Positions 33,575 through 43,091 of a DNA stretch of 52,024 bases are shown here, one piece after another. The position numbers and the translations under genes are program-made. The stretch comes from Clostridia bacterium (GTDB taxonomy: Bacteria; Bacillota; Clostridia; UMGS1810). Every line of letters starts with the position of its first letter. The stretch's first letter is position 1. A model generated the notes under the pieces. It was not told the origin of the DNA. It saw only the letters and a list, made by a program, of their open reading frames with translations, and did no database searches. The stretch covers positions 1 through 52,024 of the forward strand of contig JAFVUE010000003.1 of NCBI GenBank assembly GCA_017502845.1, read 5' to 3'.

Positions 33575-35371
33575 TTAAAACAAAACTGTAAGAAGAAGTT
33601 CTTCCTCTTCTTTTTCTGCACGGAGACGTTCCTCTTCGAGACGGCGTTCCTCTTCAAGACGACGCTCTTCCGCAAGTCGACGTTCTTCTTCAAGACGGCG
33701 CTCCTCCGCAAGTCGTGCTTCTGCGGCAAGTCGTTCCGCTTCAATACGTGCCTTTTCCCGTTCCAGACGGAGTTCCTCTTCCTTCTGACGGCGTACGAAC
33801 TCTTCGTGCTGTCTCTTTTCTTCCTCGTACTCGGCTCTCATATCGGGATTCCATTTGAGTGTTCTCTCAATAAGTGCCTCATCCTCTGTTGTCCTTGCTT
33901 TATAATACACCGCTTCGCAAAGCCATTTTTCATCATCTATATTATCCGAAAGCGCAAGACGGCGAAGACCATATTCAGTAGCAAGACGGCTGTCCGTCTC
34001 GTAAAACATAAGATATTGCAAACTTTCAATATGATTTGGATCTTTCTGTATCTGCTGACGGTAATAGGGAAGCGCTTCCTCATCCTCGTGATCATAAGAT
34101 CTCTCTATAGCAAATCCACGGTACCAGGGATCGTAAGAAAAACCGTAAGTATCCATCTCGTCCATAGTTTCTGTCAGGTCATCATAATCATCATAATTAT
34201 CAACCTGTGCTTTCAAGAGGTTGTTATACACATATTTTTCATGTATACCGTGCATAAGTGCTTCTTTTGCATCCTCTACCGCCTCATAGGCATCACCGAG
34301 CATCCTGTTGTGATAAGAACGGTTACCGTAAGCATAGCCCGTCTGCTGACCAAGGTCGATTGCGACAGTGTACCATTTGACGCAATATTTGTAGTCTGCG
34401 TTCGTCATATTCTCCTTTTTGCTTCGGGAATATGCCATTCTGAACGCACAATCCACTATTTTTGAATTATAAGAGTTAGTCTCTCTGTCATTCTCGGTAT
34501 ATATGGCATCTGCCTTTGCATAATCCTTTGCAAGGTAATAATGTTCTCCCGCAAGAAGGTAATTATAACAAGCATTGCCAAGATTATTCTGATGACGATA
34601 CGCCCTTGCAAGGTGGAGCAGATAATTGGGTGGGAGTTGTTTATTACTCCTGGCAAGAAGTTCTCTGTACTGCTCAAGATATTCTACGATTGTATCGGAA
34701 TGAGAGGGAGCATTTTCTGCATTTGCGAGAGTTTCGGCAATATATGCTCTTACCTCGTAAGTGTCTTTGCAATCCATTGCTGTACAGAATGAATCATAAG
34801 CGTTCTGCACCTCTCCTGATTTAAGATATCGGAGTCCCTGCTCAATATAACGGGGATACTCTTTCTCTCTTGCGGCTTTCTCAGCGGCTTTCCTTGCCTC
34901 TTCCTGTGCCTGAAATCTTCTGAATTCCTCGTCGCGTGCCGCCTGTTCACGACGGCGTTGCTCTTCCATCTCACGCTGACGCTGTTGCTGTTCGCGTCTT
35001 TGCTGTTCCTGCTGCTGTTGCTGTTCTCTTTCTGCCCGCATTTCGTCTGCTATATCTGCAATATAATTATCGAAATTGCCCCAATAATCCATATCGGAAA
35101 GATATTCATGCACCATATCTTTGGTAATGCGAAGTCCTCTTGCAGCAGGTTTGCCCGGGGCATATCTGCCAAGATCCATACCTCCACCGAAGTTGTTGGT
35201 TCTCGTTCTCTTGTCGGGGTTGAACCTTGCTTTTTCTAAAACTTCGGAAACTACTTTCATACCTGTTGTGATGTTGCCATTACCATAATCCATACATTCC
35301 GCGATTGTCTGCATACTTTGTCTTTGGACTACATATCGATGTACGATCTCCGTAGCTTCTCTAATGTTCAT
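33575..35371 (-). CDS. TPR-like protein with coiled coils and a Glu/Arg repeat tail
   Basis: 598 residues, last gene of a three-gene operon. N-terminal 100 residues are a globular domain (IREATEIVHRYVVQRQSMQT). Residues about 115-170 are a Gln/Arg/Glu coiled coil (EREQQQQQEQQRREQQQRQ). Residues about 170-480 are helical with TPR-like A-helix patterns (LLHLARAYRHQNNLGNACYN). The last 90 residues are a long charged coil with repeats of ERRLEEERRLAE, from tandem repeats in the DNA at about 33600-33740. No signal peptide. It looks like a scaffold or adaptor. No named family fits well. Confidence 0.6.
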   Translation of the reverse strand: MNIREATEIVHRYVVQRQSMQTIAECMDYGNGNITTGMKVVSEVLEKARFNPDKRTRTNNFGGGMDLGRYAPGKPAARGLRITKDMVHEYLSDMDYWGNFDNYIADIADEMRAEREQQQQQEQQRREQQQRQREMEEQRRREQAARDEEFRRFQAQEEARKAAEKAAREKEYPRYIEQGLRYLKSGEVQNAYDSFCTAMDCKDTYEVRAYIAETLANAENAPSHSDTIVEYLEQYRELLARSNKQLPPNYLLHLARAYRHQNNLGNACYNYLLAGEHYYLAKDYAKADAIYTENDRETNSYNSKIVDCAFRMAYSRSKKENMTNADYKYCVKWYTVAIDLGQQTGYAYGNRSYHNRMLGDAYEAVEDAKEALMHGIHEKYVYNNLLKAQVDNYDDYDDLTETMDEMDTYGFSYDPWYRGFAIERSYDHEDEEALPYYRQQIQKDPNHIESLQYLMFYETDSRLATEYGLRRLALSDNIDDEKWLCEAVYYKARTTEDEALIERTLKWNPDMRAEYEEEKRQHEEFVRRQKEEELRLEREKARIEAERLAAEARLAEERRLEEERRLAEERRLEEERRLEEERLRAEKEEEELLLTVLF

Positions 35372-35377
35372 AATTCA

Positions 35378-36943
35378 TCAATCCTCCCTGTGGAGTTTCT
35401 TTTTCCAGACAAAACCTTCGTCTTTTACAACTACTTTACCTACAAAACCGCCTTTTTCAACATCAAAGGTGCGGGTGAAAGTTTCTTCGTTTTCATCAAA
35501 GATGTTTATGTTATGCTCTATTCTGTCGTAATCGCAAGGGATAACATACGCTTTCGACTCAAGTGAAAATACCCCTTTCTTGCCAAAACGTTCAACAATG
35601 ACATATCGGTCATTACTTGTTTTCTTTATATCAGTAAAAGCAAAAGGTGTTAACAGATAATCAAATTCCATACCCACCCCATCACGGTTGTTGGTAGATT
35701 TATATGATGCCACAGCATAGTAACCGTCTTTGTGTACTATATAATTTGTGCCCCAGCTCAACTGACGACCAAATTCGTATTCGGGATTTTTGCCGAAATA
35801 AAGATTGTAGCAATCCTTTGCACAGAGTTTACGGTCAGTAACGGGGATTTTTGCTGAAGTATCTGCTCCGAAAAGGAAAAGTTCGGGACCTGTAATTTTC
35901 ACAGCACTGGGTTCTTTTCCGTAAGGATACTTGTAATCGTCAAAAGAAACACCATTGCCGTTTAAGAGAACCAAACCCTCGCATTTTGCCGGATTGGGGG
36001 AATAAAGGATAACACCGTTTCCCTCTGCATCAACAAATCTGTCAACATATGAATCAATACCGGGACAGCGATCGGCATTAACGAAAAAGAAACGGGATGT
36101 GTTGATTTCCGATGGATCATCAAAGCCGAATTCTCTTTCATACAAATCTGTATATACTTTGTATTGGAAGCCATACTTCTCATATGCAATAATATGATAT
36201 TTACCGTCATGATAAGTCAGTATAACATCTTCAAACATAGGGGGCGTTATCTGGGAAACGTTGCCGTTGAAATAACCCCAGGGGCCGTATTCATCTAATT
36301 TATATTTGTATGCAACGAAATTGTCATTTTCTTCTTCAATGCAAAAATCAAGATATTCGAGTTTCTTTATTTCATAGAACTTATCAATTCTCAATTCGTT
36401 TTCTTCGGTCTTGATGAAAAATGAAATTATTTCTTCTGTATCAGGATTTACAACTACATAACTTCCGTCATCCGCTTTCTCAATTGTACAGAGTTCGTCA
36501 ACGAAAGAACTGTTGATATAACTGAATTCTTCATATGCAAGGAATGTGTTCGGATCATCTTCCTCGTCTGTGCCGAATGAGAAACGGTCATCATCTTCAA
36601 GACCTGCAAGTCCGCTTAATATTGATGCAAAAGCTGCAGCAAAAGAAGCATTTGTCTTTAAGTAATAACCATCTGCACCGTTGACGGGAATAACGCCAAC
36701 CTTTGCGGCATTGGGATCTTTTGTAAGGCAAGTATTACCCTGGGCAATGAGTTTTTCAAAAAGTTCATCGCCGCCGATTGCATAAAGTTCCTCAAAAACA
36801 GAAATGTGATTCTGACGCATACTTCCGTTTTCAAAATCAACTGCAGAAAATTCTCCGTCTCTGTCAGCGAAACCAAATCCGCCGTCTGCAACTTCTTTTC
36901 TTAATTCTTTGTCATTGATTAATTCTTCAACTGTGTATCTCAT
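35378..36943 (-). CDS. Hypothetical protein with WG-like repeats
   Basis: 521 residues, soluble, middle gene of the operon. N-terminus RYTVEELINDKELRKEVADG is helical; the rest is beta-rich. The C-terminal part shows WG-like repeats (ERFGKKGVFSLESKAYVIPC, DYDRIEH; YVDRFVDAEGNGVILYSPN), less regular than classic WG proteins. No signal peptide or membrane segment, so it is likely cytoplasmic, unlike the lipoprotein at 27057. Only six bases separate its stop from the next gene and three from the previous one, so the products are probably made together. Function unknown. Confidence 0.55.
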   Translation of the reverse strand: MRYTVEELINDKELRKEVADGGFGFADRDGEFSAVDFENGSMRQNHISVFEELYAIGGDELFEKLIAQGNTCLTKDPNAAKVGVIPVNGADGYYLKTNASFAAAFASILSGLAGLEDDDRFSFGTDEEDDPNTFLAYEEFSYINSSFVDELCTIEKADDGSYVVVNPDTEEIISFFIKTEENELRIDKFYEIKKLEYLDFCIEEENDNFVAYKYKLDEYGPWGYFNGNVSQITPPMFEDVILTYHDGKYHIIAYEKYGFQYKVYTDLYEREFGFDDPSEINTSRFFFVNADRCPGIDSYVDRFVDAEGNGVILYSPNPAKCEGLVLLNGNGVSFDDYKYPYGKEPSAVKITGPELFLFGADTSAKIPVTDRKLCAKDCYNLYFGKNPEYEFGRQLSWGTNYIVHKDGYYAVASYKSTNNRDGVGMEFDYLLTPFAFTDIKKTSNDRYVIVERFGKKGVFSLESKAYVIPCDYDRIEHNINIFDENEETFTRTFDVEKGGFVGKVVVKDEGFVWKKKLHRED

Positions 36944-36946
36944 TTT

Positions 36947-37618
36947 TTATTCCTCCGTTTTTGTTTTTCCTATTTCAAGATTTTTATTATATAAATGAAT
37001 AAGGTCATCTTCTTTAATTCCCTTAACCTTAGCATAACTCGGTGTGAATACGGCAAGATGGCTATGAATACTGAGAAACGTACCGCTTAATGGATGGCGG
37101 TCTTTTAACTTAGCAAAAAGCAAGAAAAGCCGTGGCGTTTCAAATACTACAGGCGTTGCACTGCCGTCATTATAGCACCAGATGTATTCCCCGTCTTTTA
37201 ATACTGCATAGGAAAGGGCTTCCTTGCTGTAATGTTCCTCGGCGTATTCCTGCTCCATTGTCATAACTTCGTTGGGATAAAAATTAACTTTCGGAATCAG
37301 CGGAGTCGCCTCTCCCTCAGGCAGATACCTTAAACGAAACGCCTCGTCAATGCGATCCCAGTAAATAGTCTGTCCGTCAATATCAAAGGGAATCAGACGT
37401 TCATCACTTTCAAGACTGACCGATGCCGTAAACTTTTCAATTTCGAGACTTTCGGAATCAACCCGGTCAAAGGAAAACTCAATTCTCTTTTCGTATGTAG
37501 CAATCTGTGTGAGCATATATCCGTAATCCGGCATATAAATGGACTTCTCGCCGACTTCAAATATATTCTTTACAGAAATGGGTTTTTCTTTCTTTCCGAA
37601 AAACTTCTTAAAAAACAT
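36947..37618 (-). CDS. Hypothetical protein, first gene of the three-gene operon
   Basis: 223 residues, no recognised domain. It starts with a short basic amphipathic stretch MFFKKFFGKKEKPIS, reminiscent of membrane-recruiting leaders and similar in style to the gene at 4369. The remainder alternates strands and helices with several aromatic patches (EYIWCYNDGSATPVVF, LSIHSHLAVFTPSYA). Its promoter is strong, and it is immediately followed by the WG-like gene. Unknown role; I would treat the three products as a functional set until tested. Confidence 0.5.
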   Translation of the reverse strand: MFFKKFFGKKEKPISVKNIFEVGEKSIYMPDYGYMLTQIATYEKRIEFSFDRVDSESLEIEKFTASVSLESDERLIPFDIDGQTIYWDRIDEAFRLRYLPEGEATPLIPKVNFYPNEVMTMEQEYAEEHYSKEALSYAVLKDGEYIWCYNDGSATPVVFETPRLFLLFAKLKDRHPLSGTFLSIHSHLAVFTPSYAKVKGIKEDDLIHLYNKNLEIGKTKTEE

Positions 37619-37655
37619 TTTTATGCCTCCAATGTGCTAAAAACATTATACTTCT

Positions 37656-37684
37656 ATTATATACGCACAGGCACTTATTGTCAA
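37656..37684 (-). promoter_or_regulatory. Sigma-A promoter of the three-gene operon
   Basis: Minus strand TTGACA, 17 bases, TATAAT, 38 bases before the start of the first gene. Full consensus at both boxes. Confidence 0.85.
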
Positions 37685-37781
37685 CCTGAGAAAGGTCATA
37701 TAACAGGTGTTTTCCCGTACCGTATATTTGCATTATATCCGAGGATATGTACAATAAAACGGATAGTTGTTTTTATAGATC

Positions 37782-37815
37782 AAAACCCCAAGGCAAATAT
37801 ATGCTTTGGGGTTTT
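37782..37815. terminator. Bidirectional terminator
   Basis: Stem AAAACCCCAAGGC... with matching GCTTTGGGGTTTT (one mismatch), between the prsA-like stop and the upstream operon's promoter region. Confidence 0.78.
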
Positions 37816-37827
37816 ATAAAAGACAAA

Positions 37828-38946
37828 TTATTTGAGTTTTGCGTTAACAGCATCCATAATCTTGTTATGAGCAAGAACGTTGCCGATAGAACTTGAAAGT
37901 TCTGCTGTAAGAGGCATTGATTCAACAGTCTTGATCTTCTTTATAATGTGCCAACCGTATGATGTCTTAACCGGCTCGGAAATCTCACCGTCTTTAAGAG
38001 CAAATGCAGCTTCCTCAAACTCTGCTACCATCTCACCTTTTGTGAATGTGTAGCCATCGGGATTTGATACCATACCGGGGTCTTCGCCGTAATCAGCGAC
38101 AAGTTTATCAAAGTCTGCGCCTGATGTTGCCAGATTATAAACAGAATCAGCACGTTCTTTCAGTGCTTTGAGTACTGCAGGATCTGTGATTTCTTTACCG
38201 TTCTCATCCATTGCGGAGATAAGGACATGTTTTGCCTGAACACCATCATAGGGGAACATTGCAGCATTGTCTGCATAGTACTTGGCAATCTCATCGGGTG
38301 TTGCCGCGAAAGCGGGGGATTTCAGAAGTTCGCTGTAGAGGTACTCTGTTTCCTGGTATCTCTTATACATTTCATAAGAGTAACCTGCATCGTTCATTGC
38401 TTTTTCCATTGCTTCTCTGCTACCGTAGTTCATTTCCATGTACGCCATGATATTTGTGAAAGCATCGTAGAACTCTTTGCCTACAACAATATTATTCTCC
38501 AGCGCAATATCTGCAAGAGCATTATACTGCATTATGCTGGAAAGCGCTGCTGCTCTGATCTGCTCAGGTGTAGCACCCTGCATAGCGGGATCATGAGCAT
38601 AAAGTTCCTCATAAGCAGCAATCTCTTCTGTTGTTGCTGTGTATCCGTTGCCAAGGTCTACTTCTTCGCCACCAAATTCTGCTGCATAACTTTCGCCGAT
38701 GTATGCTACACCGTCTTCATATGTAACATTTTTGCCGAGAGCTTCTGCAACGGCACGGATCGGAACATAAGTTGTATCCTGATAGAGGAAATTATCTGCC
38801 TGTAATTCCTTGCCATCAACCATAACGGTAATCCGGTTTCTTACTACGTCAATTCTTTCCCAGATTGTGTTTGCAATCGCCGGTGTTGCTGTGATGATTA
38901 TACCCGCAACAAGACCGAGAACAAAGGTTTTCAAACTTTTTTTCAT
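37828..38946 (-). CDS. PrsA-like foldase (parvulin PPIase) with copper-amine-oxidase-like stalk domain
   Basis: 372 residues. Exported folding helper with peptidyl-prolyl isomerase activity. N-terminal signal peptide (FVLGLVAGIIITATPAIA), then a copper amine oxidase N-terminal-like (stalk) domain at about 35-90 (VMVDGKELQADNF, YVPIRAVAEALGKNV), a SurA-like helical domain (about 100-220) and a parvulin domain (about 235-350: VQAKHVLISAMDENGK, FDKLVADYGEDPG, TSYGWHIIKK). PrsA in Bacillus is a lipoprotein; here there is no lipobox and the stalk domain replaces it, which is unusual but known in Clostridia. Third gene of the secA-prfB-prsA run. Confidence 0.86.
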   Translation of the reverse strand: MKKSLKTFVLGLVAGIIITATPAIANTIWERIDVVRNRITVMVDGKELQADNFLYQDTTYVPIRAVAEALGKNVTYEDGVAYIGESYAAEFGGEEVDLGNGYTATTEEIAAYEELYAHDPAMQGATPEQIRAAALSSIMQYNALADIALENNIVVGKEFYDAFTNIMAYMEMNYGSREAMEKAMNDAGYSYEMYKRYQETEYLYSELLKSPAFAATPDEIAKYYADNAAMFPYDGVQAKHVLISAMDENGKEITDPAVLKALKERADSVYNLATSGADFDKLVADYGEDPGMVSNPDGYTFTKGEMVAEFEEAAFALKDGEISEPVKTSYGWHIIKKIKTVESMPLTAELSSSIGNVLAHNKIMDAVNAKLK

Positions 38947-38978
38947 TTGTATCTCTCCTTAATAACAACTTTTTTATA

Positions 38979-40098
38979 TTAAACCGTCATATCCTTACCG
39001 GATGCAACGCCTTTAAGGTACTCGTTGATAAATCCGTCAAGATCACCGTCCATAACAGCACCAATGTTGCCCACTTCAAATGAAGTTCTGTGATCCTTAA
39101 CCATTGTGTAGGGCTGGAAAACATAAGAACGGATCTGGCTACCCCATGCAATTTCCTTGTGGTCGCCCTTGATATCCTCGATTTTTTCCTTGTGCTCTCT
39201 TTCCTTGATCTCAACAAGTTTACCCATCAGCATCTTCATGGCGGTTTCTCTGTTCTTGTGCTGTGAACGTTCGTTCTGACAGGAAACAACGATACCTGTG
39301 GGAATGTGGGTTATACGGATAGCGGAGTCAGTTTTGTTGATGTGCTGACCTCCCGCACCACTTGCACGGAATGTATCTACACGGATATCCTCTGTGTTGA
39401 TCTTGATCTCTGTATCATCCTCTATCTCTGGCATAACCTCAACAGATGCGAATGATGTGTGTCGTCTGCCCGATGAGTCAAAGGGAGAAATTCTGACTAA
39501 ACGGTGTACGCCTTTTTCACTCTTTAAGTAGCCGTAGGCATTAAGACCGCCTATAATTATAGTAACGCTCTTGATACCCGCCTCATCGCCGGGAAGCAGG
39601 TCAACTGTTTCCACAGAGTAACTTCTGCGTTCTGCCCAGCGGGTGAACATTCTGTAAAGCATCTGCGCCCAGTCCTGTGCCTCTGTGCCACCTGCACCTG
39701 CGTGGATTGTAAGGATGGCATTATTCTTGTCGTACTCGCCTGAAAGCAATGTTTCAAGTGTCATTGTTTCCAGCGTATCCTTAATCTGCTTGAGAGATGC
39801 CATCATCTCATTATCTGATTCTGTCTCGCCCTCTTCTGCCATCATCTCAGCAAGAACGAGAGTATCTTCATACATAGAAACAAGGTCGTTATAACGCTCA
39901 ACCTTATTCTTATATGCTTTTGTTTTCTGCAGAATCTTCTGACTCTTTTCCATATCATCCCAGAATCCGTCTGCAGCCGCCTGTTGCTCTAATTCTTCGA
40001 TTGATTTCAACGCACCGGCGATGTCAAAGTGAATCCCTCAGTTCGTCTATGCCGGGTTTTGTTGCCTGTACTTCAAGGCGAAATTCATCAATCAGCAT
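38979..40098 (-). CDS. prfB: Peptide chain release factor 2, made by programmed +1 frameshift
   Basis: Recognises UGA and UAA and releases the finished peptide. The mature protein is 372 residues: frame 0 from ATG 40098 encodes MLIDEFRLEVQATKPGIDEL and four more, reaching CTT-TGA-C at 40029-40023. Slippage of one base skips the T and reads GAC ATC GCC..., entering the long frame that ends at 38979. The long frame has the SPF codon-recognition motif (RISPFDSSGRRH) and GGQ (SGAGGQHINKT). A start in the long frame alone (40010) would be an annotation error. Adjacent to secA, the classic order. Confidence 0.95.
40023..40041 (-). promoter_or_regulatory. RF2 programmed frameshift site
   Basis: Minus strand CTG-AGG-GAT-TCA-CTT-TGA-C. 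The slippery CTT and in-frame TGA are canonical; the upstream AGGG acts as the internal ribosome-binding stimulator, five bases from CTT rather than three as in Escherichia coli. RF2 shortage stalls at the TGA and favours the shift, an autoregulation. Confidence 0.9.
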
Positions 40099-40145
40099 TT
40101 AATCACTTCCTTCTTTTATATAAAAATTTTTTAATACCTTATTTA

Positions 40146-42890
40146 TTACTCATTCATTCCGCAACACTTCTTGTATTTCTTACCGCTTCCGCATGGACAG
40201 GGATCGTTTCTTCCCACTTTTGCGCCCTTTACAACAGGTTTCTTTTCCAGAGTGCCGTCCCCACCGTGGGATGCAACCAACTTCTGTTCTTTTGGTTCTT
40301 CACGGATTACCTGTTTTTCTATCTTTACGCTGAAAAGCATCTTGATAACATCCTCACGGATATTGCCAAGCATTTCCTCATACATATTGTAACCCTCGTT
40401 CTGATACTCAATAACGGGATCATGCTGTGCGTATGCACGAAGACCGATACCTTTACGGAGTTGGTCCATGTTATCAATATGATCCATCCAACGTCTGTCA
40501 ACCACGCTCAAGAGGACCATACGCTCTACCTCACGGAACCGTTCATCTCCGAATAACTCTTCCTGTTCTTCGTAGCGTTTCATAGCGGCATCCATAAGAA
40601 TCATACGGAGTTTTTCTTTAGTTATATCTTCTCGCTCTTCACGGGTAAAATCAAGTGTACCCTTTGGAGCAAAGAACTGCTCAACGTATTCTGCCATACC
40701 GGCCATATTCCAGTCGTCAATATACTCTGCACTGCCGGTATACGAATCAATTATGTTATCAACAAATCCGCCGATCATATTGATAATGGAATCACGGACA
40801 CTCTCTCCATCAAGTACGCTTCTTCGCTGTGCATAGATAGTATTTCTCTGTTCGTTCATAACGTCGTCGTATTTCAGAACGTGCTGACGAACCTGGAAGT
40901 TATTGCCCTCTACTCTTTCCTGGGCTTTTTCTATAGCACCTGTGAGCATCTTATGTTCAATAACATCATCGTCGGAGAGACCGAGAGTTGAAACTATCAT
41001 CTGCAATCTGTCAGAACCGAAGAGTCGCATAAGATCATCTTCCAAAGCGATATAGAATTTGGATTCACCGGGATCGCCCTGACGGCCTGAACGGCCTCGG
41101 AGCTGATTGTCAATACGGCGTGATTCATGGCGTTCCGTACCGATGATGAAAAGTCCCCCTGCTTTAACAACTTCGTCGTGTTCGGAAGAAATTTCTTCCT
41201 TAAACTTTGTTTCAAGTTCCTTAAACTTCGCTCTCGCATCTAAAATCTCCGCATCGTCCGTCTCGGAAAAACCTGTGGATTCAAGGATGAGTTCGTCGGT
41301 GTAGCCCTGCTTCTTCATCTCACGTTTAGCAAGAAACTCCGCATTACCGCCAAGCATAATATCAGTACCGCGACCTGCCATGTTTGTAGCAATGGTTACT
41401 GCACCGCTTTTACCTGCCTGTGCGACAATCTCCGCCTCTTTCTCATGATGCTTTGCATTGAGCACCTGATGAGGGATTCCTGCTTTCTTAAGAAGCGAAC
41501 TTAAAAGTTCGGACTTTTCGATAGTTACTGTACCGACAAGAACCGGCTGACCTTTTGCGTGGCACTCCTGAATCTGGCGTATAACCGCACGATACTTTCC
41601 TGCCTGTGATTTATAAACAGCATCACCATGGTCAATACGGATCATGGGCTTATTCGTGGGAATAACCACAACGTCCAAACTGTATATTGTCTGGAACTCT
41701 GTTTCCTCTGTTTCCGCAGTACCTGTCATACCCGAAAGTTTGGAATACAGACGGAAATAGTTCTGGAATGTGATTGTAGCAAGAGTTTTGCTCTCGTGAG
41801 CAACTGTTACTCCCTCTTTTGCCTCGATTGCCTGATGAAGACCTGCGTTGTAACGTCTGCCTATCATAAGACGTCCTGTGAATTCGTCAACTATAATAAC
41901 CTGACCGTCTTTTACAACGTAGTCTTTATCACGCTTCATAATACTGTGGGCACGGATCGCCTGGTTGATATGATGAGAAAGTGTCATATTCTCGGGATCG
42001 GAAAGGTTCTCCACATTGAAGGCCGCCTCCGCCTTCTTCACACCTTTTGATGTAAGGGTAGCGGTGTTTGCTTTCTCGTCTATAATATAGTCGGCGTTGA
42101 TATCGTCGTCATGTTGTTTGTCATCCTGTTCCTTAATTGTAAAGGACTTGAGAGTACGTGCAAAACGGTCTGCAACCTGATAGAGTTCGGTGGATTTATC
42201 TCCTATACCGGATATAATAAGAGGTGTACGCGCCTCGTCGATCAAGATTGAGTCAACCTCATCCACAACCGCGAAATTATGTCCGCGTTTCTGCACCATC
42301 TGGTCTTTGAATCTCACCATGTTATCACGGAGATAGTCAAAACCGAATTCGTTATTTGTTCCGTATGTGATATCGGAATCGTATGCTTTCTTTCTGTCAT
42401 CACCCTCTACATCATGAGTGATAAGACCTACTGTAAGCCCCAAGAATCTGTGAATCTTGCCCATTTGTTCGCTATCGCGCTTTGCAAGATAATCGTTTAC
42501 TGTTACAACATGAACGCCTTTGCCTGAAAGAGCGTTAAGATAACAGGGAAGAGTTGCAACTAAAGTTTTACCCTCACCTGTTTTCATCTCGGCGATTCTG
42601 CCCTGATGGAGAACTATACCTCCCATAAGCTGAACATCGAAGTGTCTCATACCAAGCACACGGATACTCGCTTCACGGACTACCGCAAATGCCTCGGGTA
42701 AGATATCGTCAAGCGTTTCGCCACCTGCAAGGCGGTCTTTGAATTCCTGAGTTTTTCCGCGGAGTTCATCGTCGGAAAGAGCGTGAATCTCCGGTTCAAG
42801 AGCGTTAATCTTCTCAACCGTGGGGAGAAGGCGCTTTATTTCACGGTCGCTGTACGTACCGAATATTTTCTCTACAATTGCTTTGAACAT
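40146..42890 (-). CDS. secA: Preprotein translocase ATPase SecA
   Basis: 914 residues. Motor of the Sec export channel. The start at 42890 ([20 protein letters not shown]) is preferred over an in-frame start at 42977 because it matches the family N-terminus. Motifs: Walker [20 protein letters not shown]-type [25 protein letters not shown], and the C-terminal SecB/zinc tail [17 protein letters not shown]. No sign of a second accessory SecA2 here. First of secA-prfB-prsA. Confidence 0.97.
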   Translation of the reverse strand: MFKAIVEKIFGTYSDREIKRLLPTVEKINALEPEIHALSDDELRGKTQEFKDRLAGGETLDDILPEAFAVVREASIRVLGMRHFDVQLMGGIVLHQGRIAEMKTGEGKTLVATLPCYLNALSGKGVHVVTVNDYLAKRDSEQMGKIHRFLGLTVGLITHDVEGDDRKKAYDSDITYGTNNEFGFDYLRDNMVRFKDQMVQKRGHNFAVVDEVDSILIDEARTPLIISGIGDKSTELYQVADRFARTLKSFTIKEQDDKQHDDDINADYIIDEKANTATLTSKGVKKAEAAFNVENLSDPENMTLSHHINQAIRAHSIMKRDKDYVVKDGQVIIVDEFTGRLMIGRRYNAGLHQAIEAKEGVTVAHESKTLATITFQNYFRLYSKLSGMTGTAETEETEFQTIYSLDVVVIPTNKPMIRIDHGDAVYKSQAGKYRAVIRQIQECHAKGQPVLVGTVTIEKSELLSSLLKKAGIPHQVLNAKHHEKEAEIVAQAGKSGAVTIATNMAGRGTDIMLGGNAEFLAKREMKKQGYTDELILESTGFSETDDAEILDARAKFKELETKFKEEISSEHDEVVKAGGLFIIGTERHESRRIDNQLRGRSGRQGDPGESKFYIALEDDLMRLFGSDRLQMIVSTLGLSDDDVIEHKMLTGAIEKAQERVEGNNFQVRQHVLKYDDVMNEQRNTIYAQRRSVLDGESVRDSIINMIGGFVDNIIDSYTGSAEYIDDWNMAGMAEYVEQFFAPKGTLDFTREEREDITKEKLRMILMDAAMKRYEEQEELFGDERFREVERMVLLSVVDRRWMDHIDNMDQLRKGIGLRAYAQHDPVIEYQNEGYNMYEEMLGNIREDVIKMLFSVKIEKQVIREEPKEQKLVASHGGDGTLEKKPVVKGAKVGRNDPCPCGSGKKYKKCCGMNE

Positions 42891-42948
42891 TACGTCTGTC
42901 AGTCCTTTCTGAAACCCTAATATGCTTATTTTAGCATATACATAGTTT

Positions 42949-42977
42949 ATTATATCATCATTGACGGTATTTAACAA
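42949..42977 (-). promoter_or_regulatory. Promoter of secA
   Basis: Minus strand TTGTTA, 17 bases, TATAAT, with an upstream TGA making a partial extended -10. A TATGCT/AGCATA hairpin lies in the leader at about 42921-42940. Confidence 0.6.
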
Positions 42978-43032
42978 TAGTTTTCACGAAATTTTAACAT
43001 TTATTATGTGGGTAAAAAATGTTATTTAATTG

Positions 43033-43061
43033 TTGAAAACATTGGCAATTCGTGGTATACT
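43033..43061 (+). promoter_or_regulatory. Promoter of the comM-asnS operon
   Basis: TTGAAA, 17 bases, TATACT on the plus strand, 31 bases before the start at 43092. Divergent from the secA promoter. Confidence 0.7.
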
Positions 43062-43091
43062 TATTGTGTATGCACATTAAGGAGGGATTTT

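Noticed and set aside
33600-33740. Tandem DNA repeats as a mobile or regulatory array
   Set aside because: They lie in frame inside the TPR/coiled-coil gene and encode its Glu/Arg-rich coil; simple expansion explains them.
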